A stretch of DNA of 64,000 bases from NCBI RefSeq assembly GCF_020382885.2, contig NC_058497.1:17848330-17912329 (forward strand). Direction: 5' to 3'. The notes under the pieces were generated by a model. The model saw only the letters and a list, made by a program, of their open reading frames with translations. It searched no databases and was not told the DNA's origin. This stretch comes from Scatophagus argus. Taxonomy: Eukaryota; Chordata; Actinopteri; Scatophagidae. Both the position numbers and the translations under genes were made by a program. Below are positions 1 through 11,669 of this stretch, in pieces; the stretch's first letter is position 1, and each line of letters starts with the position of its first letter.

Positions 1-346
1 AGTTGGGTCTACAATTGGTTTTGCAGTGTTACTGGGCTATATTGGCTTACTGGCCATCCTCAGCTTCCATCTGGCATTTCTTGCAAGGAATCTCCCAGAC
101 AACTTTAATGAGGCCAAGCTCATCACCTTCAGCATGCTGATCTTCTGTGCTGTGTGGGTGGCCTTTGTCCCTGCTTATGTCAACTCTCCAGGCAAATATG
201 CAGATGCAGTGGAGGTATTTGCCATCCTGGCCTCCAGTTTTGGCCTCCTGGTAGCACTGTTTGGACCCAAATGTTACATAATTCTGCTGAGGCCAGAGAG
301 GAACACAAAGAAAGCTATCATGGGCAGAGGAACCTCCAAGCCATAA
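1..346 (+). CDS. V2R/OlfC receptor, 3' end of the seven-helix exon (partial, upstream gene)
   Basis: The reading frame enters at base 2 and ends at TAA 344-346. It encodes the last 114 residues of a class C olfactory receptor: the end of the loop before helix 6, helices 6 and 7, and a short tail ending in GRGTSKP. The motifs [22 protein letters not shown] and [11 protein letters not shown] are the V2R hallmark. Everything upstream is outside the window. It is closest to the type A genes that follow. One helix residue is unusual: SFHLAFL, where other copies have SFLLAFL, placing a histidine in a membrane segment. A polyadenylation signal AATAAA lies at 555-560. Whether the whole gene is intact cannot be judged. 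Confidence 0.93.
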   Translation, partial: VGSTIGFAVLLGYIGLLAILSFHLAFLARNLPDNFNEAKLITFSMLIFCAVWVAFVPAYVNSPGKYADAVEVFAILASSFGLLVALFGPKCYIILLRPERNTKKAIMGRGTSKP

Positions 347-911
347 CAAGTAATTTTAGAGAACATCCAGTGGTTCCAATCAGCCTGTATTTTTAAATGT
401 TAAATGTGATTAATTAACATAAACATTACTTAAAAATGAAGTCTGTATTTTTTTTTCTGTCATTTGTATTCCTGTATGTCTTTCTTATATTCCGTGGGGT
501 TTGAAATACTCAAGAGCTATGCTTAAAAAAATTATGTGAACGTGTTAATTATATAATAAAATGTACTTTAATCTAAAACAAAGTGTGAGTCTTGTTCACC
601 AGGTGGAAATGTTTCTTTTATTTATTTATTATTATTATTATTTTCATGCCTTTAAACAGTTCATACAAAGAAATTGAAAAATAGGGAAATCTTGATGTTC
701 ATGCTCGATCAAGAACAATATGATAGGGATTTTTAATTACATGTCTGTTATTTCAACTACAACAATATTTAGATTAAAATGATGTACAAAATATATAATA
801 TGATTTAGGGCGCATATATGACAAAATACTTGCTGATATGCTATAGACATGGTCACCGTTATTTTGGAATATGTATGATGCCCAGCCTCCTCTGCTGCCC
901 GTGTGCTGAGA
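347..911. other. Spacer between the first partial receptor and gene 1
   Basis: This AT-rich spacer holds no gene. It contains a short TTA/TTAT microsatellite at about 618-643. A block at 772-795 resembles blocks upstream of genes 2, 4 and 5 (core AAAGTGATTTACAAAA) and may be a distal regulatory element or simply part of the duplicated unit. Confidence 0.6.
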
Positions 912-967
912 GGTGGTGTGAATAGCTAAGCATGGACAAAAGGATGACATAATCCTACATATAAAAT
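912..967 (+). promoter_or_regulatory. Gene 1 proximal promoter module
   Basis: Three elements recur in the same order before the type A genes: GGTGGTGT (912-919), TGACATAA (945-952, a bZIP/CRE-like half palindrome) and TATAAAAT (960-967). The TATA box is 59 bp before the ATG. Conservation against diverged flanks and fixed spacing support a core promoter; function is inferred. Confidence 0.65.
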
Positions 968-1018
968 AAGTACCCATGCAGGAAGGGTGGATACAGTTGT
1001 GAAGGGAGGAGTGCAGTT

Positions 1019-4000
1019 ATGGGGGCCTTTCCTGCCAAATCTTTATGCTTTTGTGTCTATCTGATCTTGAGTCCTTTTTTCTTCTCAGAGTCTTCCTATC
1101 TTTCCTTATCTTGTAAATTATGGAGGCAGTTTAGTCTTAATGGCATACACAAGCCTGGTGATGTGGTTCTGGGTGGGCTGTTTGAAGTCCACTACACTTC
1201 GATCTTCCCTGAGCTGACGTTCATCTCGGAGCCGCATCAGCCCACCTGCCAAGGGTAAGTCTGACACGCACAGCAAAACAATTCACATAATATTAGAAGT
1301 ATTGTAATACCATTTAGTGGTTAATTGTGATATTTTGTGTTATAGTGTTGACCCTCCAGGGTTCAGGCATGCCATGACCATGGCCTTTACTATTGATGAG
1401 ATCAACAAAAACTCAAATCTGTTACCTAATGTGACCCTGGGATACAATCTTTATGACAACTGTGCTACACTTGGCATTGGGTTCAGTGCTGCATTGTCAT
1501 TGGCAAGTGGTCGAGAAGAGCAGTTTGTGCTTCAGGAGAACTGTTTGGGGACCCCTCCTGTTATAGGAATTGTGGGTGATCCCTTATCAACATTTTCTAT
1601 TGCCGCCTCCAATGTTCTAGGTTTATTTAAACTGCCAATTGTAAGTTTCCTGTCTGTAAAATCCTGTGTGCTTTTAACATGCTGCATTTGAATAGCTAAA
1701 AATGATTTAGAATAAGTAAAATATTTTGAATGTCTCTACTTAAGTGCAAGATATGCACAACCCTTTGTACATTGTGTGTCTTTCAAAACAGGTGAGTTAT
1801 TTTGCCACATGTTCCTGCCTGAGTGATCGACAAAAGTTTCCGTCTTTCTTCAGAACAATCCCAAGTGATGCTTTTCAGGTGAAACACTGTTACAAAAATA
1901 ATAACTGACTGAAATTAGGTCTTGCCAATGAAACAAAACTTCTGTGCATGAAATCAGTTTGCTCTGTGGATCAATGATGAGATTATATGTATTAAGGGCA
2001 AAATGCTTCACTGAATGAATTCATTATATTTTATTACATCTTCATTTCCATGGAAATAATATCATATCTTCAGGGCTAGGCAGTAATAGATGATAATACT
2101 TTCCAAAAAACTATGAGCATAATTATAAATAACTATAAAGGGTCAAGATTATATGTGTAATTGTGTGTAAATGTGTAACACTACATCTAAATACATTTCA
2201 GTACATGTTTAAATCACGCTAAAAGAGCCTTCCATTCCTGGAAATGTGTTCATCTCATTAACCTTAAAAATGTGAAATACAGGGATTTTTATGTTCAGTG
2301 CAAGTTAAAAATAAAGTTGCTGTCAGTTGCAAATATTTCAACTTCAAATCTGATGAAACACTCAAACAACTCAAATAAACATTTTGTGAAAGAAATGTTA
2401 TTTGTGCTGAAAATGTTTTAAGATGTTTCAAGAGAAAACAATTGAATATCGGTATTATATTTGTGTCTGTTTTTCATATAATGTGCAAAATTTTCAATCT
2501 TTGATTTGAAAGAAACCCAAAAATATTTAGATTAGTCTAAAATTTTATGTTATCTGATAGATTAGGTTACAATTTATGAAAACTGCTATGCAATTTGAAT
2601 TCAGTAACTGACCACATTGTGAAGGAATCAAACTCAGGCTTGTCTAGACTTTACACTAATTCTCTCACTCGATATTCATTTAGGTGCTTAAAAATGAGCA
2701 GCACGAGAATGTCTACATCCAGTGCAGTCAAAATATAGCTGCTGTCAGTTGGTTTTGAATTGTGTTTAAAATGTTTAAAGAGAAAATCAGAACATTTGTA
2801 TATTTTTTGTGGCAAATTTTTTTCCCATGAAGTGACATATTTTTCATCAATTTTTAATATTTTCCTTGAAAGTAATACAGAAATATTCACATTAGATTAC
2901 ATTTTTGTAATCCAGTGGATTAGCTCACAAATTACAAAAAAACTGCTATGTAATTTGAATTCAGTAACTGACCACATTTCAAGGTAATCGGACATAGTCC
3001 TGTCCAGTCTTTACACTAATTCCTTCACTCTGTATTCATTTAGGTACGTGCTATGATTCAGATCCTAAAACACTTTGGCTGGACTTGGGTGGGTTTGTTG
3101 GTCAGTGATGACGACTACGGACTTCATGCTGCCCGATCCTTTCAATCTGACCTGGCTCAATCTGGTGGAGGTTGTCTGGCCTACTTCGAGGTTTTGCCTT
3201 GGGGCAACAATCCAAAAGAATATGAGAGGATTGTGGATGTGATGACAAAATCTACAGCTCGTGTAGTTGTTGTGTTTGCACTTAAGATGCACATGATTCA
3301 ACTTATGGAAGAGGTTAGAGAATAAAAATACATTGTCACCTACGAATCGAGGGCATGATTCTAAAGAACGTTTCCCTTTTAACTGAAATTACTGTGTATA
3401 TACTGATTCTGTGAATTATCCTGTATTCATTTTTATTTCTGAGCTTTCATCACTAAATGAAAGAAATGTATCAGAGAATAGTTAATGTATTATATATTTC
3501 AAAGTAGACTGTAATTGTTTCACAGAAGTCTGAATAAGATTGTTTTAATGCCATGCACAGGTGGTGAAGCAGAATGTGACTGGCCTACAGTGGATTGCCA
3601 GTGAAGCTTGGACTTTGGTTGACGGACTTCATACACCTACCTTCATGCCGTACCTTGGTGGCACACTAGGCATTGCTGTCCGTCATGGAAAAATACCAGG
3701 ACTTGGTGACTTCCTGCTGAGAATTAAGCCTGACAAGCACCACAACAGTGACTATGAAAAGAGCCTGGTGAGTTGAATATTTCAAGATGATAAACTGTAG
3801 GAATCATAACTTAGAATAATTTCTGTTAAGATGCTTTTCAATACATTTCAGGTGAAACAGTTTTGGGAATTCGCGTTTCAGTGTAAATTTCTACCGCCTC
3901 CAGCAGGCTGGGTGGAAAGTGGGGGAACATTATGCACTGGGCAGGAAGACCTAAAGAATGTTCAGACTGAGTTTTTGGACACATCAGAACTCAGGCCAGA

Positions 4001-5718
4001 GTACAATGTTTACAAGGCTGTGTATGCGCTGGCATATGCACTGGATGACATGCTGCATTGTGTGCCAGGGAGAGGACCTTTCAATGGGCACAGCTGTGCC
4101 ACTCTGCAAAGACTGGAACCATGGCAGGTGTGATATCAGTGTATACTCCTGTGTAACAGCTGCTACACCTTGGCTGGAATTTTCTTGAATAAGAATGAAA
4201 GAACATACTTAATTGAAAATATATATATATCTCCAATTTGTAGCTTATGTATTATTTGGAAAAAGTCAACTTCACCACATCATTTGGTGATCAAGTATCC
4301 TTTGACGAGAATGGTGATGCCTTACCAATATATGATATTATGAACTGGCTGTGGCTCCCTGATGGAAGAACTCAAGTTCGGAACGTGGGTGAGGTTAAAA
4401 AGTCGGTGTCCACAGGTGAAGAGCTCATAATTGATGAAGACAAAATCTTCTGGAACATTGAACTGAAAGAGGTTACTTCTCTTAATTGGTGACTGTGCCT
4501 TTGTATTACTTGCAATAGTAGTATCACGTGCTGTAGAGAATAACAGTGATTGCACAATTCTTTCCCTGTAGCCACCCAGGTCAGTTTGTAGTGAGAGCTG
4601 TACCCCAGGTACCCGTGTGGCCAGGAAAAAAGGACAACCTGCATGTTGTTTCGACTGCATTCCGTGTTCAGAGGGAAAGATCAGCAATCAAACAGGTTAT
4701 TGTGGAGTGTTTGTTTGTACTCAGAACTCTCTGCCCCTGTGGGTGCCCACTTGGTTTTCAGGGAAAGCACATGGAAAATGGAGTGTCTTCCTCTTTTTTT
4801 TCAGATTCCATGGAGTGCACCAGTTGTCCAGAGGACTTCTGGTCCAGTCCTCAGCATGACCACTGTGTTCCTAAGAAAACAGAGTTTCTCTCCTACCATG
4901 AGCCTCTTGGTATCTGTTTGACAACCGCCTCGTTACTGGGCACATGTATCTGTGCTGTTGTATTGGGGATCTTCACCTATCATCGTAGTACACCCATGGT
5001 ACGCGCCAACAATTCAGAACTGAGTTTCCTGCTGTTGGTTTCACTGAAACTATGTTTCTTGTGTTCATTGCTGTTTATTGGCCGCCCCAGATTGTGGACA
5101 TGCCAGCTGAGACATGCAGCATTTGGGATAAGCTTTGTGCTTTGTGTTTCATGTATCCTGGTGAAAACCATGGTAGTTCTGGCTGTGTTCAAGGCCTCCA
5201 AACCAGGAGGTGGAGCCAGTCTGAAATGGTTTGGTGCTATGCAGCAGAGAGGAACAGTCATGGTTCTCACTTCTGTTCAGGCAGCAATCTGCACAGCTTG
5301 GCTTGTGTCTGCCTCACCAACTCCTCATAAAAACACTCACTATCACAATGACAAAATAGTTTATGAATGTGTAGTTGGGTCCACAATTGGTTTTGGAGTT
5401 TTACTTGGCTATATTGGTTTACTGGCCATCCTCAGTTTCCTGTTAGCATTTCTGGCAAGAAATCTCCCAGACAATTTCAATGAGGCCAAGCTCATTACTT
5501 TCAGCATGCTGATCTTCTGTGCTGTGTGGGTGGCCTTTGTGCCTGCTTATGTCAACTCTCCAGGTAAATATGCAGATGCAGTAGAAGTGTTTGCCATCCT
5601 GGCCTCCAGTTTTGGCCTCTTGGTAGCACTGTTTGGACCCAAATGTTACATAATCCTGCTGAGACCAGAGAGGAACACAAAGAAAGCCATCATGGGACGA
5701 GGAACCTCCAAGTCATAG
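1019..5718 (+). CDS. Gene 1: V2R/OlfC olfactory receptor, type A, intact, 878 aa
   Basis: Coding exons: 1019-1254, 1346-1640, 1792-1878, 3044-3313, 3561-3767, 3852-4127, 4244-4471, 4572-4695, 4805-5718 (stop TAG). All junctions are GT..AG and phases agree. A signal peptide occupies about residues 1-25, the Venus-flytrap domain about 30-535, the 9-Cys domain about 536-600, and seven helices about 612-855. Pocket residues aligned with CaSR S170, D190, Y218 and E297 are Thr183, Asp203, Tyr231 and Glu311, which suggests an amino-acid ligand at the cell surface of olfactory neurons. The start is the ATG of MGAFPAKS, just before the hydrophobic signal. The donor after exon 4 of this list (gttaga) is weak. 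The 1.17-kb intron 1879-3043 carries an internal duplication. The poly(A) signal is at 5812-5817. Confidence 0.93.
2245..3045 (+). repeat. Tandem duplication inside intron 3 of gene 1, including a copied splice acceptor
   Basis: The segments of about 2245-2686 and 2687-3045 are diverged copies. Both contain GAATTCAGTAACTGACCACA, a TTTACACTAATTC tract and an ATTCATTTAG|GT acceptor (AG at 2682-2683 and 3042-3043). Gene 2 has only one unit at the same place. Only the second acceptor is followed by coding sequence. Confidence 0.7.
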
Positions 5719-6672
5719 TACTTTTACAGTAAAATGAGCTGTTGTGAACCAATATTTATTTTCCATTTTTTTGCAGTTGTGATCTTTCCATGACATGGCA
5801 AATATATAACAAATAAATAACTTGATTTTTTTTGTTTTCCTTCAGTGGTGTTTTACTTTAATAATATGAACTTGGAAGAAACTGAAAGAAATAAAATCAT
5901 TTTTGTGTAACGCAGATTTTTACTATTGCCTTCTTCACAATCACAGTTGAGCGGATTTAGGTAACTTCAAAAGGTTGCCTCAATTTCCTCCAGAGTAAAC
6001 CTAATATTAAAATAATGCATGTTGGTCACTGCAGTGGACAGCTATTCAAAACATGTCTTCATGTATATGCATGCATTTAGCTGTTTAAAAGGTGCATCAG
6101 TCATCACAGCAGACATCAGTATACCATCCCATACCTTTGGCTTAACATACCCAACCTGGGTTTAACAAAAAATGATAGTAGTCACCTTTTTGATACTCAT
6201 GATCTCCGATTGCTGTTTGAGATCTTGTCATGCTGGCTCATAGAAAAAACAGCCTATTCATGTTGATTTTGCGATGTAATAAATAGCAATAAAGCAATAA
6301 ATCCCTTAAGAGTCCCCCTCTGACGAACTCAGCTGCAACAGCTGCAACAGCAGCCGGAGTTAAGAAGAACATAAGAAGGACTTTTAAATTGATGTTTTTT
6401 GTTCATTTGAGCTAAGTCAATCTTAATATTAAAGTGATTTACAAAATATATAATATGGTTTAGGGCACATATTTGCCAAAGTACTTGCTTATATGATAGG
6501 TAGATAGACAGGTAGATAGACAGATAGATTGATGACTTTATTCTTTATTCTTCTTTATAAAGGACACTTGTGTGAAAATAAATAATAGTGAAACAGTATC
6601 ACATACATATGTGGTATATTTATGTTAGAATATGTATTATGCTCAGCCTCCTTTGCTGCCCATTAGCTGATA
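5719..6672. other. Spacer between genes 1 and 2
   Basis: There is no gene here. The part at 6015-6245 resembles 19790-19995 in the gene 3-4 spacer, so flanks were duplicated along with genes. A degenerate GATA/GACA microsatellite lies at about 6497-6530. A block conserved upstream of other copies lies at 6425-6447. Confidence 0.6.
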
Positions 6673-6729
6673 GGTGGTGTGAATAGTTAAACATGTACAA
6701 AAGGGATGACGTAATCCTGCATATAAAAT
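6673..6729 (+). promoter_or_regulatory. Gene 2 proximal promoter module
   Basis: GGTGGTGT is at 6673-6680, TGACGTAA at 6707-6714 and TATAAAAT at 6722-6729, 60 bp before the ATG. The middle element is the full CRE-like form, where most copies have TGACATA. Confidence 0.65.
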
Positions 6730-6781
6730 TAAATCCCCACGCAGATTGGATACATACACAGGTGTAAAGCAGAGTGCAGTT

Positions 6782-9700
6782 ATGGGGGCCTTTCCTGCCA
6801 AATCTTTATGCTTTTGTGTCTATCTGATCTTGAGTCCTTTTTTCTTCTCAGAGTCTTCCTATCTTTCCTTATCTTGTAAATTACAGAGGCAGTTTAGTCT
6901 TAATGGCATACACAAGCCTGGTGATGTAATTCTGGGTGGCCTTTTTATAGTCCACTACACTTCGGTCTTCCCTGAGCTGACGTTCACCTCAGAGCCACAT
7001 CAGCCCACCTGCCAAGGGTAAGTCTGACACGCACAGCAAAACAATTCACATAAGATTAGAAGTATGGTAATACCATTTAGAGGTTAATTGTGATATTTTG
7101 TGTGTAAGTTTTGATCCTCCAGGGTTCAGACGTGCCATGACCATGGCCTTTGCTATTGATGAGATCAACAAAAACTCATATCTGTTACCTAATGTGACCC
7201 TGGGATACAGTCTTTATGACAACTGTGCTACACTTGGCATTGGGTTCAGTGCTGCATTGTCATTGGCAAGTGGTCGAGAAGAGCAGTTTGTGCTTCAGGA
7301 GAACTGTTTGGGGACCCCTCCTGTTATAGGGATTGTGGGTGATCCCTTTTCAACATTTTCTATTGCCACCTCCAATGTTCTAGGTTTATTTAAACTGCCA
7401 ATTGTAAGTTTCCTGTCTGTAAAATCCTGTGTGCTTTTAACATGCTGCATTTGAATAGCTAAAAATGATTTAGAATAAGTAAAATAATTTGAATGTCTCC
7501 ACTTAAGTGCAAGAGATGCACAACCTGTGTACATTGTGTGTCTTTCAAAACAGGTGAGTTATTTTGCCACATGTTCCTGCCTGAGTGATCGACAAAAGTT
7601 TCCGTCTTTCTTCAGAACAATCCCAAGTGATGCTTTTCAGGTGAAACACTGTTACAAAAATAATAACTGACTGAAATTAGGTCTTGCCAATGAAACAAAA
7701 CTTGTATACATGTAATCTGTTAGGTCTGGTCATCACTGATAAAATTATATGTATAAAGGGCAAAAGGATTTACGAGACAAATTAATTGTATTCCGTTATG
7801 AGACATATGTGTACAGATTTCCACTAAAAGATTTTTTGAATCTCAGGGTTGAGTAGTAATAGATTAAAAGTAATCATGATTATGTCATCAGATTTCAAAT
7901 TATGACTATGAGTATAAACATAAATATACCGTAATGCGTCAAGATCACATTTGTAATTGTGTGTAAATATGTAACGATACATGTCAAAACATTTCAGGAC
8001 ATGATTACTACATGGCAAATTTCATAGTTACTGAACATTTTTCATGACAACCAATGCTCTATAAATAAATGAAAGCATGTCTGATGTAGAAGTGTTCCAC
8101 ATCTTGGCGCCTAGCAAGAAAAATGTGTTGGGTGAAGATGGAAGGTTCAAGCAGCAGCAGTCTATACAATCAGCCTTGCATTTTTGACAATATGTCCATC
8201 TCTTCAAACTTAAAAATGAGCAGCACAAGAATGTCTACGTCCAGTGCGGTCAAAAATATAGTTGCTGTCAGTTGCAAATATCTCAGCTTCAAATCTGATG
8301 AAACACTTCTACAAATGAAAGAAATTTGAAGAAAGAAATGGTTTTGAATTGTGCGTAAAATGTTTAAAGAGAAAACCAGAACATTTGTATATTTTTTGTG
8401 GCTAATTTTTTTTTCCCCCTAATGGAAACATTTTTAATCTTTTCTTTGAAAGTAATACGGAAGTATTCACATTACAAAAAAATCTGCTATGTAATTTGAA
8501 TTCAGTAACTGACCACATTTCAAGGTAATCAGGCCTAATCCTGACCAGTCTTTACACTAATTCCTTCACTCTGTATTCATTTAGGTACGTGCTATGATTC
8601 AGATCTTAAAACACTTTGGCTGGACTTGGGTGGGTCTGTTGATCAGTGATGACGACTACGGACGTCATGCTGCCCGATCCTTCCATACTGACCTGACTCA
8701 ATCTGGTGGAGGTTGTTTGGCTTACTTCGAGGTTTTGCCTTGGGGCAACAATCCAAATGAATATAAGAGGACTGTGGATGTGATGGCAAAATCTACAGCT
8801 CGTGTGGTCATTGTGTTCGCACATCAGGTGCATGTGATTCAGCTCATGCAAGAGGTTGGAGAATGAAAATACACTGTTACTTATGAATACAGAGCAAGAT
8901 TTCAAAAATTGTTTTCTTTTCTTCTTAACCTAAATTCATGTATTCACTCCTCATACTAAAAGGAAGCAACTGTATCAGAGAGTTCTTTTGTAGTTTTGTT
9001 GATATGCATCAACACTTCAAAGTAGACTGTAATCGTTTCACAGAAGTCTGAATAAGATTGTTTTAATGCCATGCACAGGTGGTGAAGCAGAATGTGACTG
9101 GCCTACAGTGGATTGCCAGTGAAGCTTGGACTTTGGTAGACGGACTTCACACACCTACCTTCATGCCATACCTTGGTGGCACACTGGGCATTGCCATTCG
9201 TCATGGAAAAATACCAGGACTTGGTGACTTCCTGCTAAGAATTAAGCCTGACAAGCACTACAACAGTGACAATGAAAACAGGATGGTGAGTTTAACCTTT
9301 TGATACCATAGCAAATAGCAGGAATAATAAATTGTAAATAAACTGCATAAATTGAAATTATTTCTGTTAAGATCTTCTAATGTATTTCAGATGAAACAAT
9401 TTTGGGAATTCACCTTTCAATGTAAATTTCCACCACCTCCAGCAGGCTGGGTGGAAAGTGGGGGAACATTATGCACTGGGCAGGAAGACCTAAAGAATGT
9501 TCAGACTGAGTTTTTGGACACATCAGAACTCAGGCCAGAGTACAATGTTTACAAGGCTGTGTATGCGCTGGCATATGCACTGGATGACATGCTGCATTGT
9601 GTGCCAGGGAGAGGACCTTTCAATGGGCACAGCTGTGCCACTCTGCAAAGACTGGAACCATGGCAGGTGTGATATCAGTGAATACTCCTGTGTAACAGCT

Positions 9701-11317
9701 GCTACACCTTGAGGGGAATGAATGACATTCTTTAAGGGAAAATCAAAATTAAAATTTTCTTAATGAGCATAAAAGAACATACTTAATTGAAAATATATAT
9801 ATATCTCCAATTTGTAGCTTATGTATTATTTGGAAAAAGTCAACTTCACCACATCATTTGGTGATCAAGTATCCTTTGATGAGAATGGTGATGCCTTACC
9901 AATATATGATATCATGAACTGGCTGTGGCTCCCTGATGGAAGAATTCGAGTTCAGAGTGTCGGTGAGGTTAAAAAGTCAACGTCAAAAGGTGAAGAGCTC
10001 ACAATCGATGAAGACAAAATCTTCTGGAACATTGAATTGAAAGAGGTTACTTCTCCTTATTGGCGTATGTGCCTTTGCATTACTTGCAATAGTAGTATCA
10101 CGTGCTGTAGAGAATAACAGTGATTGCACAATTCTTTCCCTGTAGCCACCTAGATCAGTTTGTAGTGAGAGCTGCAAACCAGGTACCCGTGTGGCCAGGA
10201 AAAAAGGACAACCCAACTGTTGTTTCGACTGCATTCCGTGTTCAGAGGGAAAGATCAGCAATCAAGCAGGTTAGTATCATTTAAAAGTGTCATGGTTTGT
10301 TTTGGAGTGTTTATTTGTATTCAGTATTGTCTCCCACTATCGTTACCCACTTGGTTTTCAGGGAAAGCACATGGAAAATGGAGTATCTTCCTCTTTTTTT
10401 CAGATTCCATGGAGTGCACCAGTTGTCCAGAGGACTTCTGGTCCAGTCCTCAGCATGACCACTGTGTTCCTAAGAAAACAGAGTTTCTCTCTTACCATGA
10501 GCCTCTTGGTATCTGTTTGACAGCTGCCTCATTACTGGGAACATGTATCTGTGCTGTTGTATTGGGGATCTTCACATATTATCGCAGTACACCAGTAGTA
10601 CGCGCCAACAATTCAGAACTGAGTTTCCTGCTGTTGGTGTCACTTAAACTATGTTTTCTATGCTCACTGCTGTTCATTGGTCATCCCACATTATGGACAT
10701 GCCAGCTGAGACATGCAGCATTTGGGATCAGCTTTGTGCTTTCCATCTCATGTATCCTGGTGAAAACTATGGTAGTTCTGGCTGTGTTCAAGGCCTCCAA
10801 ACCAGGAGGTGGAGCCAGTCTGAAGTGGTTTGGTGCTATGCAGCAGAGAGGGACAGTGATGGTTCTTACTTCTATTCAGGCAGCAATCTGCACAGTTTGG
10901 CTTGTGTCTTCTTCACCAGCTCCTCATAAAAACACTCAATACCACAATGATAAGATTGTTTATGAGTGTGTAATTGGGTCCACAGTTGGTTTTGCAGTGT
11001 TACTGGGTTACATTGGTTTACTGGCTATTCTTAGCTTCCTGTTAGCATTTCTGGCAAGAAATCTTCCAGATAATTTCAACGAGGCTAAGCTCATCACTTT
11101 CAGCATGCTGATCTTCTGTGCTGTGTGGGTGGCCTTTGTCCCAGCTTATGTCAACTCTCCAGGTAAATATGCAGATGCAGTAGAAGTGTTTGCCATCCTG
11201 GCCTCCAGTTTCGGCCTATTAATGGCTCTGTTTGGACCCAAATGTTACATAATCCTGCTTAGACCAGAGATGAACACAAAGAGAGCAATTATGGGTCGAC
11301 GCACCACCAAGTCATAA
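6782..11317 (+). CDS. Gene 2: V2R/OlfC olfactory receptor, type A, intact, 878 aa
   Basis: Coding exons: 6782-7017, 7109-7403, 7554-7640, 8585-8854, 9079-9285, 9391-9666, 9818-10045, 10146-10269, 10404-11317 (TAA). Domain order and length equal gene 1, and the pocket residues (Thr of YFAT, Asp of IPSD, DDDYG, SEAW) are kept. The signal peptide exon is nearly identical to gene 1, while the exon with [12 protein letters not shown] differs more. The ATG at 6782 was chosen because it starts MGAFPAKS as in its neighbours; the frame is open further upstream but lacks another ATG. The acceptor of exon 2 reads GTAAG|TTTTGAT where other copies have TTAG, so it is probably weaker. Poly(A) signal AATAAA is at 11362-11367. 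The gene looks functional by sequence. Confidence 0.92.
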
Positions 11318-11439
11318 AACACTTCCATGGTTTTAGGTTAAAGAAAAAAGTCTTGAATCAAAATAAAGTAGCTCATTATTAACTTCCTATTGAAATTCGG
11401 TAAGCTGGAAAATATTGAAATATTGCATAATAGTAATAA

Positions 11440-11640
11440 TTGAGGCAGTAGTTAGCACTGTCACCTCACAGGTAGAGGGTTTGAATCCTGGTCTGGGCCC
11501 TTCTGTACGGAGTTTGCATGTTCTCCCTGCACCTGTGTGGGTTTTCAGCGCCAAGTGCTTGCTCATAGGGGAATGTTGGATTTTCTGTATTACAAAATTA
11601 AATTAAAGAGTTTGGTCTAGATCTGATCTAATTCAATAGC
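11440..11640 (+). mobile_element. Truncated tRNA-type SINE joined to a LINE 3' tail fragment
   Basis: The part at 11440-11547 matches the head of the SINE at 56400 (TTAGCACTGTC.CCTCA, a B-box-like GGTTTGAATCCTGG, then GCATGTTCTCCCTG). It breaks off and runs into GCCAAGTGCTTGCTCATAGG, a tract I recognise from the 3' end of common fish LINEs. Family assignment is from memory; clade is uncertain. Confidence 0.55.
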
Positions 11641-11669
11641 AATACTTCTCAAATTTATTTAGCGTATAT

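Noticed and set aside
4322-4687. Antisense open frames over receptor exons, here and in most copies
   Set aside because: They are mirror images of conserved coding exons, repeat in every paralogue and lack splice or domain support.
4546-5718. A 390-codon open frame running through the 9-Cys exon and the next intron of gene 1
   Set aside because: It reads the 9-Cys exon in the wrong frame and crosses the short intron by chance; the correct exon frame (4572-4695) restores all conserved cysteines.
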